From: Stichopus chloronotus
Taxonomy: Eukaryota > Echinodermata > Holothuroidea > Aspidochirotida > Stichopodidae
DNA length: 64,000 nucleotides
NCBI GenBank assembly: GCA_021234535.1
Contig: CM037837.1
Coordinates: 7,910,218 to 7,974,217, forward strand
Reading direction: 5' to 3'
Shown: positions 1 to 14,442 of the stretch, piece after piece
How the letters are laid out: the number at the start of each line of letters is the position of its first letter
How positions within the stretch are numbered: position 1 is the first letter of the stretch
The notes under the pieces: model-generated
Told to the model about the DNA's origin: nothing
Seen by the model: only the letters and a program-made list of their open reading frames with translations
The model's database searches: none
Program-made: the position numbers and the translations under genes

Positions 1-126
1 ATTTGTTGAAAGCTGGCCGGTGATTTCGGTTAAAATCGTCAGGCACGCTCATCGCCAACTGATGGTGGCGCTCCGCTTAAACACAACATAGAAGTATGGC
101 AATGCTATACCCCCCCCCTCCCCCAT
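1..126 (-). mobile_element. Fragment of hAT-type MITE relative (cut by window start)
   Basis: Read on the minus strand, this stretch starts near a G/C homopolymer run and contains the core 'taagcggagcgccaccat' followed by a hairpin (CGCCA at 53-57 pairing with TGGCG at 66-70). The same core occurs in the complete 10941-11360 element and at 3077-3104. The terminal inverted repeat and target duplication are not visible because the window starts inside the element or the copy has decayed. Assignment rests on the shared core only. Confidence 0.45.
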
Positions 127-3035
<2,909 letters not shown>

Positions 3036-3236
3036 TAACGGGGGGGGGGGGGGGGGACGAGTGACGTCAGGACTGTCTAAGCGGAACGCCACCATCAGTT
3101 GGCGCGGAGAGTCTAAGAAAATTTTCGGCATTTCAAACCCTCTCACATGGCCGGAAACGGCACTTTCCCGGTGTACTTGAGCTGCTTGTATCCAGTCTTG
3201 AAATAGGGATCTCACGTCTGCAATTCCTATATTCAT
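3036..3236 (+). mobile_element. Degenerate MITE related to the 10941-11360 hAT element
   Basis: A run of 16 G is followed by the words 'ctaagcgg' and 'cgccaccatcagttggcg' (hairpin arms 3087-3091 and 3100-3104) and 'agaaaatttt', in the same order as in the complete element at 10941. Terminal inverted repeats are not preserved, so the boundaries are approximate. Confidence 0.5.
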
Positions 3237-6200
3237 ATGGAAAAAATCAATTTATGAGAATGGTAATTCGTAACAGATGGATTGAGGTGCTACAAGAATC
3301 ATAATTATTAATCAAGCATCCTCTCATTTTTCTTTTTTATTGCAAACATTAGACCTGAACATACCTTTAGTCCACCTCATTTTTACTGTGGTGGCTAAGC
3401 ATCCCTTGCCCCTCTTGAATGGATCAGTCCACGACTAATAAATAAGTAAGGTTTTTCAGAACCGGGGCCCGGGGGGAGCTGAGAGCCATTGGCTGTCTCG
3501 GAGCGTACGAGAACATTTGGGATTTTACAAGCCCCCAGATGAACTCAGACTGACACAGAATTTCCCGACGGTGTTCTAAGCTGCCGGTGACGGTTTACCC
3601 AGCTTCGAAATAGGTACCTCATGTCTGCAATTTGAATTACGCTTCCTCTCTCATTTATTTTTTGGTGCACTTTACACAAATTGGTGGGGGGGGGGGGTAA
3701 ATATACTTTTAGGCCCCCAATTATCGAAGGGGCTCAGCTTTAATATACTATCTAAGTTTCCAGAAAGGTAATTCCGACAATTTTACTTTCTGGGGATAAC
3801 AGTTTCTTACATAGTATGCTACAACCGTGATAATTACATAATAAAGTAGATGTAAATGATAACCACATTAATGAAAAAAAACTGTCAAACAATAACATTT
3901 TCATAGGTAGGCGAAACATGAGATGAGTGATGGTTGGTCTGAACAAGGGTTGTAAAGGGGGTACCACCATCAAATTTTTAGACCTATTTCACCTATTATA
4001 GGTATTCCGTGCCAACCTTTCATCCCTGTCCTCCCCTCCTCCCATCCATCACCACTTATACCCCCCCCCCCCGTCCCCTAAACACCCACAACTTCCCAAA
4101 GTACCCATTTACTAACCCAACGACACATGATACCCTAACTTAATCTTCCATCCAATCCCTAACTACCCATCCCCTTCTCAAAATGACCATTGCCCTTCCC
4201 ATAGCAGCCAGCCTATCCCCTCACCAAACCACCCATCACTGTACCACCAGTTTAGACAGTTGCAGATTAAAGTTGTATGGGATAATACACAAGATTTATT
4301 CTGAAAGCTATTTGGCAAGTTGATTATGTAAGTGATGTTTCTGGAAACTAGAAACCGAATACCGAAGCAATTAAAACTGATTCTCCCTCATCTATATCGT
4401 TCCCTGAAACAGAATCACGATTACAAGCAATTCTGAACAATTTCTAAACCACCGATCACGTGTCTTCCATCACGCCGAACAAATGCACTGATGTATTGAC
4501 ATTGATAAACCATGGACGGTCGAACCGAAGTGAAAGTATACAAACCACTCCCACTCCCAACCCTTGTCTTTTACTGCGCTGTGTTCGTTCTTATGGATTT
4601 GAAGGTCGGCAGAAGTCATTTTGCTTCCAATTAATTAATATATATTTGAGAATGCAAGAGGGTATAGGAATGAGAACACATAGTTGCCAGGAACGAACTG
4701 TTACTGGAGAGAAGGGGAATCAATTATTTCCTTTGTATTTTATACCAATTACAGGTCTCTTACTTCTTCTTCTTGTTCATCCTCTTTAATGATAAATGAG
4801 TAATTCCATATGTTTATAACTTGAACTTTTGACAATTTCTATTTACTTCGGGTGTTTGGAAAGGCATACTGATGTTGCAAACAAAAAATAAACGACCGCA
4901 TGAAATTACGAAATACGTAGTTCGGAGTTGCAAGTTTTGGATACCTTTCTCATCCTTCGACCCCCCCCCCCCCTTTACCTCAGCAACCAGTGACCCTCAA
5001 TACAATTTGGATCGCGTAAATTTATTTCTATTTTTTTTTTATAAATCAATATTGCTTATGTTCTTATTAAAATGTGCAACTCGAATTACTCACGTTTCAT
5101 ACACACCATCCCACGTGTCCATATATAGTAAATTCTGCGGTTAGGATTGCTAGAGTTATCTTGCACCACTTTTACTGTTATGATTTCACTACATTACGGA
5201 TAAATATTTTCAGATAGAGAAAAAAAAAACTACAAATGAAATCATCTTGTTGCGACCTAACTGGCTGGTTTTAATGACTACTGTAACTCTGAATGGATAG
5301 TTTATCAAAACAATATTTTTTTAAAAAAAAAAAGGAGAGGCAGCTTCTGTGTAATTTTAGTGACGTCATTGCTGTTTATTTAATTATCTATATAGTATTA
5401 GGCTGATGAAGAGTCGGCGGTGTAGGCTGTTTTTTTTTTTTCTTAAATCATTATTTATCTGAAATCTTGTAAGCGGGCCTAAACTAAATTTAATTAGAGA
5501 AATAAGGAAACAAAATCGAAAATCGGAAGATTCGTCGTGAAAAGAGGCGTAAACGCCAGAAGGACATTTACAAGGGATATTTTCGTTCCACGAAATCACA
5601 CGGCAAAATGTTCTACATTGTCTTCGGAATGCTATTTCCTTAATTGTGGCATGTTTATTTAAAAAGTCGCTGTCAAAACAGTTCTCTGGTGGTTTCTTTT
5701 GCTCACTAAGATGCGGGTTCTCCTCTTCATCTCAGGATTTATTGACCTCCGCTTGCCTACGTGGCATGCCCTTCTCCATCTTCTCGTCCGATATGCATCA
5801 TAGCTGTAGAAATACTCGTAACTCACAACTCTTGTGAAGAGAAAAAAAAAATGTATGGTTCCATATAGAGATAGATACGTCTCCATTTATTTGTGGTGTT
5901 TATTCATATGGTAAATATATGCATATTGATATCTCGTCAACATGGGGTTATGTATGCTATTGTTTGAGTGATTTATGTGTTATTAACGCTCAGGCAGCTA
6001 TATGACTTTACTAATGGCTGGTGCGTTGCTTTCTACTTTCGTGAATGCAATGACTTTAAAAAAATTTTAAAAGAAAGTCAGTAGCGACTCAGACTGGTTA
6101 TAACATCGTCTACATGTTACGGCGGTTTGCATGTGCTTGTGATTCTTACATGCGATATCAGCCTGAATAACAGTGGGACAAGTTAACAGTTAGCACGCCG

Positions 6201-7500
6201 TGCATCATTTGGCTATACCTTATACATATGACATGCGATCAAATGCATCTTAACAAAAACGTACTGTGATTACCATGTTGCTTAGGCTATCTGTCGATAA
6301 AAAGAGACGTAACAAATTGTAGTGAAAATCTAAGGCTGCCAAGGTAGAATCTTCCCTGTAAACCATGGCACTTTCAAGAAGGGGGACAAATTTGTTACTT
6401 CCATCCATGTTATTTCAACAAAGTAAACAACTCTTTTTTTTTCATTCCAAAGTATATTTCTTTCTTTGAGGAACATACATATTTCATACATGACATGTAG
6501 CATACAATTTCAATGTGTTACTTAGGGATATGTACAGAATGGTTTACTGTAGAAGATTAATGTTTAGATATATAAATATTCTTTTTTAATAAGCAAAATT
6601 CTCGCAGATATCTTCTCAGAAAGCATTACATAATCAATAATGGATGGATCATAATCAATACGTACCCAAAATAATCATGTCTACAACGGATGAAAACCAA
6701 AGAGGGAAAAACAAAACAGAAAAAAAGGAGACAAACAAGGAATCGCTAGGAGAAAATAAGAAAGAGCATCTGGATAAATGGGAATAAATTTGTCACTCCC
6801 ATGCATGGACGGTGTTTCAACAGAATAACATTTCCCGCTTTTATAACATGAGAGGGTAACAGCTTTCTTTCTTCTATAAAATGTTAATGATAAAACCAAA
6901 TGAACTTGACTGAATGTAATATTCTGTTGACTTTAGTCTCTGTTTGCATTTAACAAAAGTATACTTTAATAACCAGTACAATCGATCTCATAAATCAGCA
7001 ATCTCATAAAAAACTGCATATGCCTACAATATAGTCTCTTAAAGAAAAATACAAAAAAAAAAATAATAATAATATGCCAGTGATGTTTTCTCCCTACATA
7101 ATAAGACGTAAGAGTTTTATAACGGCTAAGTTCAATATGCCCACGCGTAATATTGAATTCACTGTTACATGCATACGGTATTTAGACAGAGATAAACTGA
7201 AAACCCAGTGAGTACATACGCTGTAGTTGGTTCCTCGTCTTGTGTGAGCCGTATTTAGATTGTTAGCTCTTTATATCAATAATGTGCTAAACGTATATCA
7301 AGAAAAAAAACCCGAATCAATCTTGGCTAACACTTTTCATAGACATGTTTAACTTGTTTTCGGTCTGGCAAGCAGCAGATGACTTGAGCCTATGTATGAT
7401 ACAGCAAATCTTGAAATAGCCTAATACGAACAGCAAACTAGGCCACGGTATCAGAAAAGTTAATTAAGAAAAGCTCAAGTGCTGACATACATGACGAAGG
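3237..7500. other. Intergenic, no recognised gene
   Basis: Contains G- and C-runs (for example near 3685 and 4061), a C-rich strand-asymmetric tract (4013-4255, listed separately), and many short frames without family similarity. No RNA gene was recognised. Confidence 0.45.
4013..4255. repeat. C-rich, G-poor strand-asymmetric low-complexity tract
   Basis: About 240 bp of C/A/T-rich sequence with very few G on the + strand, including a C14 run. Words such as 'cccatcc', 'cctaac' and 'ccaccc' recur irregularly. It looks like a decayed C-rich simple repeat and not a gene. Confidence 0.6.
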
Positions 7501-7517
7501 CATTGCAAAGAGGCTCA

Positions 7518-7722
<205 letters not shown>

Positions 7723-7730
<8 letters not shown>

Positions 7731-8858
7731 AAGCATAAATCACATGCGTCCATATAATGGATGAGAGTGCCTTAAATACCAACATAATATATAAGAGAAA
7801 AACGTGGTCTGATATTTCGAGGTCCTACCTCTTCCTCAGAGACCTGAGTAATGGAACAAACGAAAAATACATCCTACAACGTAAACTCAGTAAAAATGCC
7901 TAGATCTCTGTTAAGGTCCCTGGTATGGCTGTTGATGCGTAGGATTAGCCTACACTCCTCAGCTTTACGTGTCTCGTCATTCTTAAAGTTGCCTTTCCAG
8001 ATACAGATTTTAAGATTAAGTATTGTGTGACCCGGGGAGGAAAAGTGTTCGGCTACAGAATATCCCTTGAGCTGTTGTAAAATAGTGTGTTTGTGGTTGT
8101 TAAAACGTAGTCGGAATTTCGTCTTCGTTTCTCCAACATAATTGCCTTCAGTGCATTTATTGCAAAAAAGAATGTAGACTATATTGGCAGAATCACAGTT
8201 AAAATTACCAGGGTATAAATGGAGGGTAGTCCCTGGAGGGGTCATAGGGAAAGAAGTACAGAAGTGGCGACATATTTGGCAGCGTGGTTTTTTGCATGGA
8301 GAGTTACCCGAGGGAGCTAGCGGCCTTGGAATTTGGCTACGTACAAGAATTTTTCTGAGGTTTGGGGGCTGTGTGAAAGACAGAAGGGGCGCATGCCTAA
8401 AAACGCCCTCTAATGCGATGTCATTTTGGAGGATAGCCCACAGAGATCGAAGACTCTGAAAAAGATTTCTCATATTGGGGTGAAAAAAAGTTGTGAAGGG
8501 AATCCGTTCAGGTGGGGCTGCAAGTTTGTACTGTAGGAATTCTTGTCTAGAGATATTATTGGCCCTCTCCATATTTTTTCTGATGAATTTTAGAGGATAG
8601 TCCCCTAAGCATGAAATGTTTGGTGAGCTCATTAAGTCCTACGCATCAACAGCCATACCAGGGGCCTTAACAGAGATCTAGGCATTTTAACTGAGTTTAC
8701 GTTGTAGGATGTATTTTTCGTTTGTTCCATTACTCAGGTCTCTGAGGAAGAGGTAGGACCTCGAAATATCAGACCACGTTTTTCTCTTATATATTATGTT
8801 GGTATTTAAGGCACTCTCATCCATTATATGGACGCATGTGATTTATGCTTTGCTATCT
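7723..8858. mobile_element. Penelope-like retroelement, two 5'-truncated copies head-to-head
   Basis: The minus-strand copy runs from its truncated 5' junction at 8636 to a 3' end at 7723. A second, shorter plus-strand copy runs from 8637 to 8858. The arms 7723-7944 and 8637-8858 are inverted copies of 222 bp with only two differences. Both copies keep the end of the coding region and the 3' untranslated region; the stop of the plus-strand copy is at 8704-8706. Both outer ends face AT-rich microsatellite. Inverted or tandem partial copies with 5' truncation are a known habit of Penelope-like elements. The near-identity of the arms indicates recent insertion. Confidence 0.85.
7874..8636 (-). 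CDS. Penelope-like element, C-terminal part with GIY-YIG endonuclease
   Basis: The frame enters at the truncation junction (8636); the first Met is at 8632, and from there 252 residues run to a stop at 7874. The reverse transcriptase is lost to 5' truncation. What remains is a linker (residues 1-110, including the 'LAAPPERIPF' and 'PNLRKILVRS' stretches typical of this element class), a Cys-rich CCHH-like segment (Cys113, Cys118, Cys121, His123), then the GIY-YIG nuclease. The nuclease has 'VYIL' at about 152-155, CxxC at 157-160, 'YVGET' at 165-169, an 'RLRFNNH' helix at 174-180, and a downstream 'KAEECRLI' segment with a candidate catalytic Glu. The nuclease nicks target DNA to prime reverse transcription. 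No stop or frameshift is present in the surviving part, consistent with a young insertion. It is not a host gene. Confidence 0.9.
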
Positions 8859-8889
8859 GTATTTATATACCAACCCACGGATTCTACTG

Positions 8890-8891
<2 letters not shown>

Positions 8892-8937
<46 letters not shown>
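8892..8937. repeat. (TA)n microsatellite
   Basis: 46 bp of alternating TA lying 33 bp beyond the right end of the Penelope-like element. Confidence 0.95.
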
Positions 8938-8941
<4 letters not shown>

Positions 8942-9125
8942 CTGAAAATAGCGATGAGTTTGAAATTCATGATGAATAAAATATATTACGCCAATATTTC
9001 GTAGGAATACACCTTACATCGTCAAGACAAAGTAGCAAAATGATAATACAAGTCAGTACATTACAAAGACAGCTGTAACAGAAGTAAGTGAGTAATACCA
9101 GCTCAAAATAGCTGAAGATTAAAAC

Positions 9126-9243
9126 TATATATATATACACATACATACATACATACATACATACATACATACATACATACATACATACATACATACATAC
9201 ATACATACATACATACATACATACATACATACATACATACATA
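9126..9243. repeat. (CATA)n tetranucleotide microsatellite
   Basis: Short TA run followed by about 27 perfect CATA units. The Met-Tyr-Val-Cys reading frame across it on the minus strand is an artefact. Confidence 0.97.
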
Positions 9244-10932
9244 CCATTGAAACCGTGATTGCGATGCACATGACCTTGAGTTGTGTTTCCGTGCAACTGA
9301 AAAGAGGAAAACACGAAGACTATGGAAAGGGAAGTATGCAGGATCAAGACGGAAGAAGAAAGAAAAACTTTAAACAATGTAACAGCTATAGTTGTTGTAA
9401 TAAAGCTATATTGATTATTTTGATGCATATATAGTTTCGTCACTGTTTCAACGACGATGAAGATCATAACACAGAAATAGTTTTGAGGAGTAGATGCTGA
9501 CATGTAAGCTATAGCCTGCGTAGCAATTATATAAACTAGGGGCAAAAATTGGAAGAGAAAAACATGGTACTATCTGCGGCAGCCGACTTTCATATACCAA
9601 ACAATTGTGATAAACTCTGTCGCAGTATTTGCTTTTTAATAAATCACCGAGATGGGTTTAAAACGCTAAAAGGAAAAGTGTATATACTTGTAGGACTCTG
9701 TAGCTTAGATAAGTTTTTCCAGAATAAATTCAAAATGTTATTCAATTTTTTATTCTAATTTTCCTTTTCCTTTCTTGTTTACTCTGCATGGCTTCAACCT
9801 GATCAAATGTAGTTACTTTTGTACGAATGATAATATTTCAATAAGTCAATTTGTTTTGGTTCCCCATATTTATCATTTTAACCACATTTATCAAATTAAA
9901 TGTAATAAGGTTTTAAGCATGTAGACCACACTCATGTAATCCTTTACTGTATCATTATATATTTGCCAATGTGACACTCATCTAGGAGTATCACAATGGT
10001 GGCGATATCACACATTGTATTATCAATGTGATGTAACAAGTACACCCATAGAATGACACGTCCCCTCCATTGTCTCCAATGCAATAATAAAACCCGAAAC
10101 GTATTCTTGTAAGTTCGATAATATAACCGCTTTACGGTCCAAGTTTATTTCCAAACATGTTATCAATAGATCTTTTTCACCCATATGTTCTCTACAAATA
10201 AAAGAGAGAAATCATTCCACAAAGGGTTTCTACCCTTGAATTGGCGACTTTACTCCAAATGGTGTGCTATTCTACTTAGAATGATTTTCAATTGTTTTTT
10301 TTTCCTCTACAGTGTAGCAATTAATGCTTAGATTAGATCTGGACTCAAATGAGGTGATGTAATCACTTCAAATTTGGAAGACAACTAGCCTCCATTGAAC
10401 ATAATTGAATGGTTCGTCATTTTTTAAACGTAAATTTACATACCACCGACCACAAGGGAGAAGTAGGACTCCATTTGCTGTTATAGTTTCTATATCAAGC
10501 CACTTAGGAGTGTTTTTCCATATGCTTAAGATCATTTTTATTTTCACAGATCTATTACTGTGATTCTATTTCTTTGTCAATTTCAACGCAAACATTAAAA
10601 AGATTGTCCAGTGAAGAAATTGATGTATCACAAAAAAAATTGTGAATAGTTTCTCTCTTTGTTCGTAAAAATAGTATTTCAATAGCATATTTCGTTAGGA
10701 AGTTTTGAGTTACTTCAACTTGAAAACGGTGGATTTTAGTGTCGTATCTTTGTGACGTCGCTTAGGCACAACTATTTCATTCTTCTCTGTATTTTTTATT
10801 TCTTTTATTTTTTGTATTTCCTTATAATAGTGTCTGTCTTAAAAGAAAATTTATTATAAAGTTGCACAATATTTTGCTGTTCCAATTTGTCATCAATTTC
10901 AAAGAAAAACAAAGGCTTCTTACTGTAATTTG
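9244..10932. other. Intergenic, no recognised gene
   Basis: AT-rich, no conserved frames. A small hairpin (CACATTG..CAATGTG) is present near 10013-10032. Confidence 0.45.
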
Positions 10933-11368
10933 CTACTGTCCATGGGCGTCAGCAGGTATCAGAAAGTGAGGGGGACGCTATACTATCTAAGCGGAGCGCC
11001 ACCATTAGTTGGCGCGTAGCTACCAGAAAATTTTAGGTACATAAGACCCCCTAGATCGCACGAGACGGCCTTCCTGAGTCGTTTTTAGTTACATCAGAAC
11101 CAGATCTGTGAGTTTTGTCTCACAAAACTAAATTCCGACAGAAAGTAGAGAAAGTACTGGTAGAAAGATGCCACTCTGACACCAAGGGAGACGAATTACA
11201 CAGCGTCCATCCCAATTGTGATAGAAAATCGCCCATATGCATGTGACTTTTTTAATAACTGCTCTGAAAAGTGGGTGGGACAATTGATATGATTTCCCCC
11301 CACTTTTAAAAGTGGGGGGGGGGGACATGTCCCCCTGTCCCCCACCTGCTGACGCCCATGCTACTGTC
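10933..11368. mobile_element. hAT-type MITE, complete, with 8-bp target site duplication
   Basis: The element spans 10941-11360 (420 bp). It begins CATGGGCGTCAGCAGGT and ends with the exact reverse complement ACCTGCTGACGCCCATG. It is flanked on both sides by the 8-bp direct repeat CTACTGTC (10933-10940 and 11361-11368). Eight-bp target duplications and short inverted termini are the signature of hAT transposases, so this is a non-autonomous hAT derivative with no coding capacity. Inside are a GCGCCA/TGGCGC hairpin (10996-11015) and, near the right end, a CCCCCCACTTTTAAAAGTGGGGGG palindrome-like stretch (about 11296-11326). Confidence 0.9.
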
Positions 11369-13979
11369 ACGTGGTATTTCGGTAACCTTGCGGCAACTGG
11401 TAATCTTTTCTGATCAGAGAAGTCCTTTTTAAAACAGCAATATCTTGCGTTTAGAAAAATGAGGTTCAAAATCCTTTGCAGTGAAAAATTACTCTCTACC
11501 GTTGCAAAAGAACCCCTTCAATTGTCAGTAGAGAAGTCCCTAATTTGTGACGTGCGCTGTCCAGGAACTCGCTATCGTTGACGAAGGGCCTGGATGGGAG
11601 AGCTAGGAGTGTGTGTGCGGGGGGGGGGGGGGGAGGGGGATGGAGAGTCAACTTAGCACGAGACACGCTTATGCGTATTTCTTACCCGTATCTTATTGCT
11701 TCTTATTGCATACCGCCATACCTCTGATTGGCGCTGTTAGTTACGAATCGTCTATCTCGTATTTATTTCTTTGCCTGCAGATGAGCCGATGAATCTGTAA
11801 TGACTTTGCACTGATAGATACCGGTTGGTTTGGATGATAAATCCAATTATGTCGGGAAATCAGACAGGTAATAACTGTGAAAGAGATTTCACGTAGCCTT
11901 ATGAGCAAAGAAACAAAGAAGCTTTGCTGGATTTGAAACGGTGGGGGTAAAGAAATCTTAAATGCAATTTATGAATGTGGAACAAACCCTTTAGGTTGCG
12001 GAGTGTAAACTTACATGTGTTTTCCTGTGATATAACATGACATATAATGCCTTTCAGCAATACATAGCCTATACTCCTATTTTTGAATGGCTCGATGAGG
12101 CCAGACACTGTATTTCGTGTGATTTTAAGCTCGTTTCTTGCGTCATTTTGTCAGTGTGATTAACTTCTTTATTGCATACACTCTTCATTAACTATGTAAG
12201 ATTATATATACCGGTATATTCCTTTATTTAGGGGACAGCGGACGTCAGCGTGTAGCAATAAGCCCCACAGTAATTCCAATCAAATGTGCTTCGTTTTCCG
12301 CTCTCATTTCAGGTTTTCTTTACAGGCTTGATTTTTAAGTGTCTCTTAAATCTCATTACTTTTATGTTGGGAGTCGATAAGACGCATGAAGCCATGAAGT
12401 ACTCGTGTTTCTTCAGTTGCTCGAGAAAGCAATGCAAAACCAGAAAAAAAAGTGACGAAAAAAAAAAATGTAAAAAAATCTCCAGACTTATTAAGGTGCA
12501 ATTTCTTTTTCTCTAAGTGGTCAATAGTTTCGTCACAGCAAGCTTTTGTATAGCAACTGATGATCGTGTTAAAATAATGACTAGGAATGAGCAGCATTTT
12601 TGATAGTGTTATACAAATGTTGAAACGCAATTGGATGGTATCCTGACGTCACATCTTAGACTTGATCAAGTCTTTTGCCATATGCATGTGAAAACAACGT
12701 GTGTTGGATAAAAGCACATGATTCAACTGATAGACGTACTTACGTACTGATGAAAATAATTCTGTAACTTTTTCAGTGATCATATGCATTATATATCATA
12801 CAACGTTCGTTGTGTATTCGTTCAGATGATATTTTTACCTTCAATTCTAATCTTTCATGCATTAGTTTTGCTGTAATTTGTCACAGTGTAAGTTGTGACC
12901 TTTAAACCAGTTGTTATAACAATGCCGTGGGGTGAAACGTGAAATTAAAAGGAAGAAAAAAACCCACATATATTGACAGAAAAGAAACTGTGATTGATAT
13001 AATTTTCAAAGTCATGAGTTCGTTGTTTCGAATTCAAGGAAGATTCAATGACACGAATAAAGAAAAAGAGAGGGAGAATGAACGGGGGGGGGGGGGGGGG
13101 GAGATGCAAAGAGAAAACAAAGCAACCTTTCATCAGTGCAATAAATTGTATTTGACTCTTCTGAAGAATACACAAATCCAAACAGTGCATGGTACATTTG
13201 CATGCAACAATCGAGTGCTTCCCGTTGTTACCATCTCGCCCCCCCCCCCTCCCTCGTTCCATGACTATCCTTCGCAAGATTACAGCATGCACATTTTAGA
13301 AAAAGCTATGCCGGTACGGTAGCCTCTCATCCAGCCGTACATTCACATTTGCACTGACTACAAAATATATTTATTGTGCTGTACACCGCAATCGAATGCT
13401 TAAAACATAGGACAAACAATATACTTGAATATACGATATCCCATAAGATTCATTGCCAAGCTGTACAGTGAGTGAACGAACATGGGTACCTCCTCCAGTA
13501 AGAGTTTTACCATTAAATAAGAAAACAATAATGCCTTCACCACTGCCGTCATCGTACCTCTATATACCTATCATATAAAGTTTGCAATGGATCTCGTTCA
13601 CAACACTAGCATTTGCCACTGTCATGTTATTCATGTGACTTAGGTCTAAGAATATTGTAATAAAAGTAAATCCAATTAGTTTTTTTTTAAATTGTTTTTA
13701 AAACTTGTTCCAATGCACTTTGTAATGATATATTGATGTATATTAAAAATTTAATGAATGAATGAATACACTCTGTCAATTAAAACTAAATGAATCAGTT
13801 TATCAATATTTTCATGTGTATAATCATCTGTGCAGTCACATAAATTAAATGTCAGTGATGTACAGGTTACAGCTGTAGGCTTACATGGTGACGAATACAC
13901 TGTACCTCCTACACCTCCTATACTCCTATACCTCCTATCAAAATTCTCACGTCATAATACTATTTATATCCTGTTTCAG
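11369..13979. other. Intergenic or upstream of the PAW-domain gene, no recognised gene
   Basis: No catalytic transglutaminase-like exon of a peptide:N-glycanase was recognised here. Contains G-runs near 11620 and 13084 and a C-run near 13240. The first exons of the gene that starts to be visible at 13980 may be hidden here or lie upstream of the window. Confidence 0.4.
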
Positions 13980-14035
13980 CTGAGGTGGAGACAACTGGAG
14001 TATCCACCAGGCCAAAAAAATACGTGACGAGACCT
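13980..14035 (+). CDS. PAW-domain gene, first visible exon (internal)
   Basis: Bounded by acceptor 'cctgtttcag' and the strong donor GTAAGTATA. Of the three frames, only the one starting with two leftover bases is open (EVETTGVSTRPKKYVTRP), and it ends in phase 0, matching the phase-0 start of the next exon. It has no independent similarity and is assigned by splice sites and phase only. Confidence 0.5.
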
Positions 14036-14357
14036 GTAAGTATATATATATATATGAACGCAACCATCTCCAGCGGTTACCATGGTGATTTTTGTGAGGC
14101 TGGAATAATGTTATAAATACCTTAGTCTCAGTTTATACTTTTGGACAAGATGCCTTAGATTGGCAGTATATAGGCCCCGTATTTTACAGCACGCTTAATT
14201 TGCCATACTGACAGAAACGTCCGATCGATGTCCCCAAAGGTACACTCAGGTAGGCATACGCTGTCCAATTTGGTTATCGTAAAAATTGGCGCACTTTAGG
14301 GAGTCTGGTGCATTGGTTAAAAAGAAGAGGTAGAAGGGGATGCTCCGACGTGTACAC

Positions 14358-14442
<85 letters not shown>

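Noticed and set aside
8184..8459. Plus-strand frame of 91 codons
   Set aside because: Antisense shadow of the Penelope-like GIY-YIG coding region on the minus strand.
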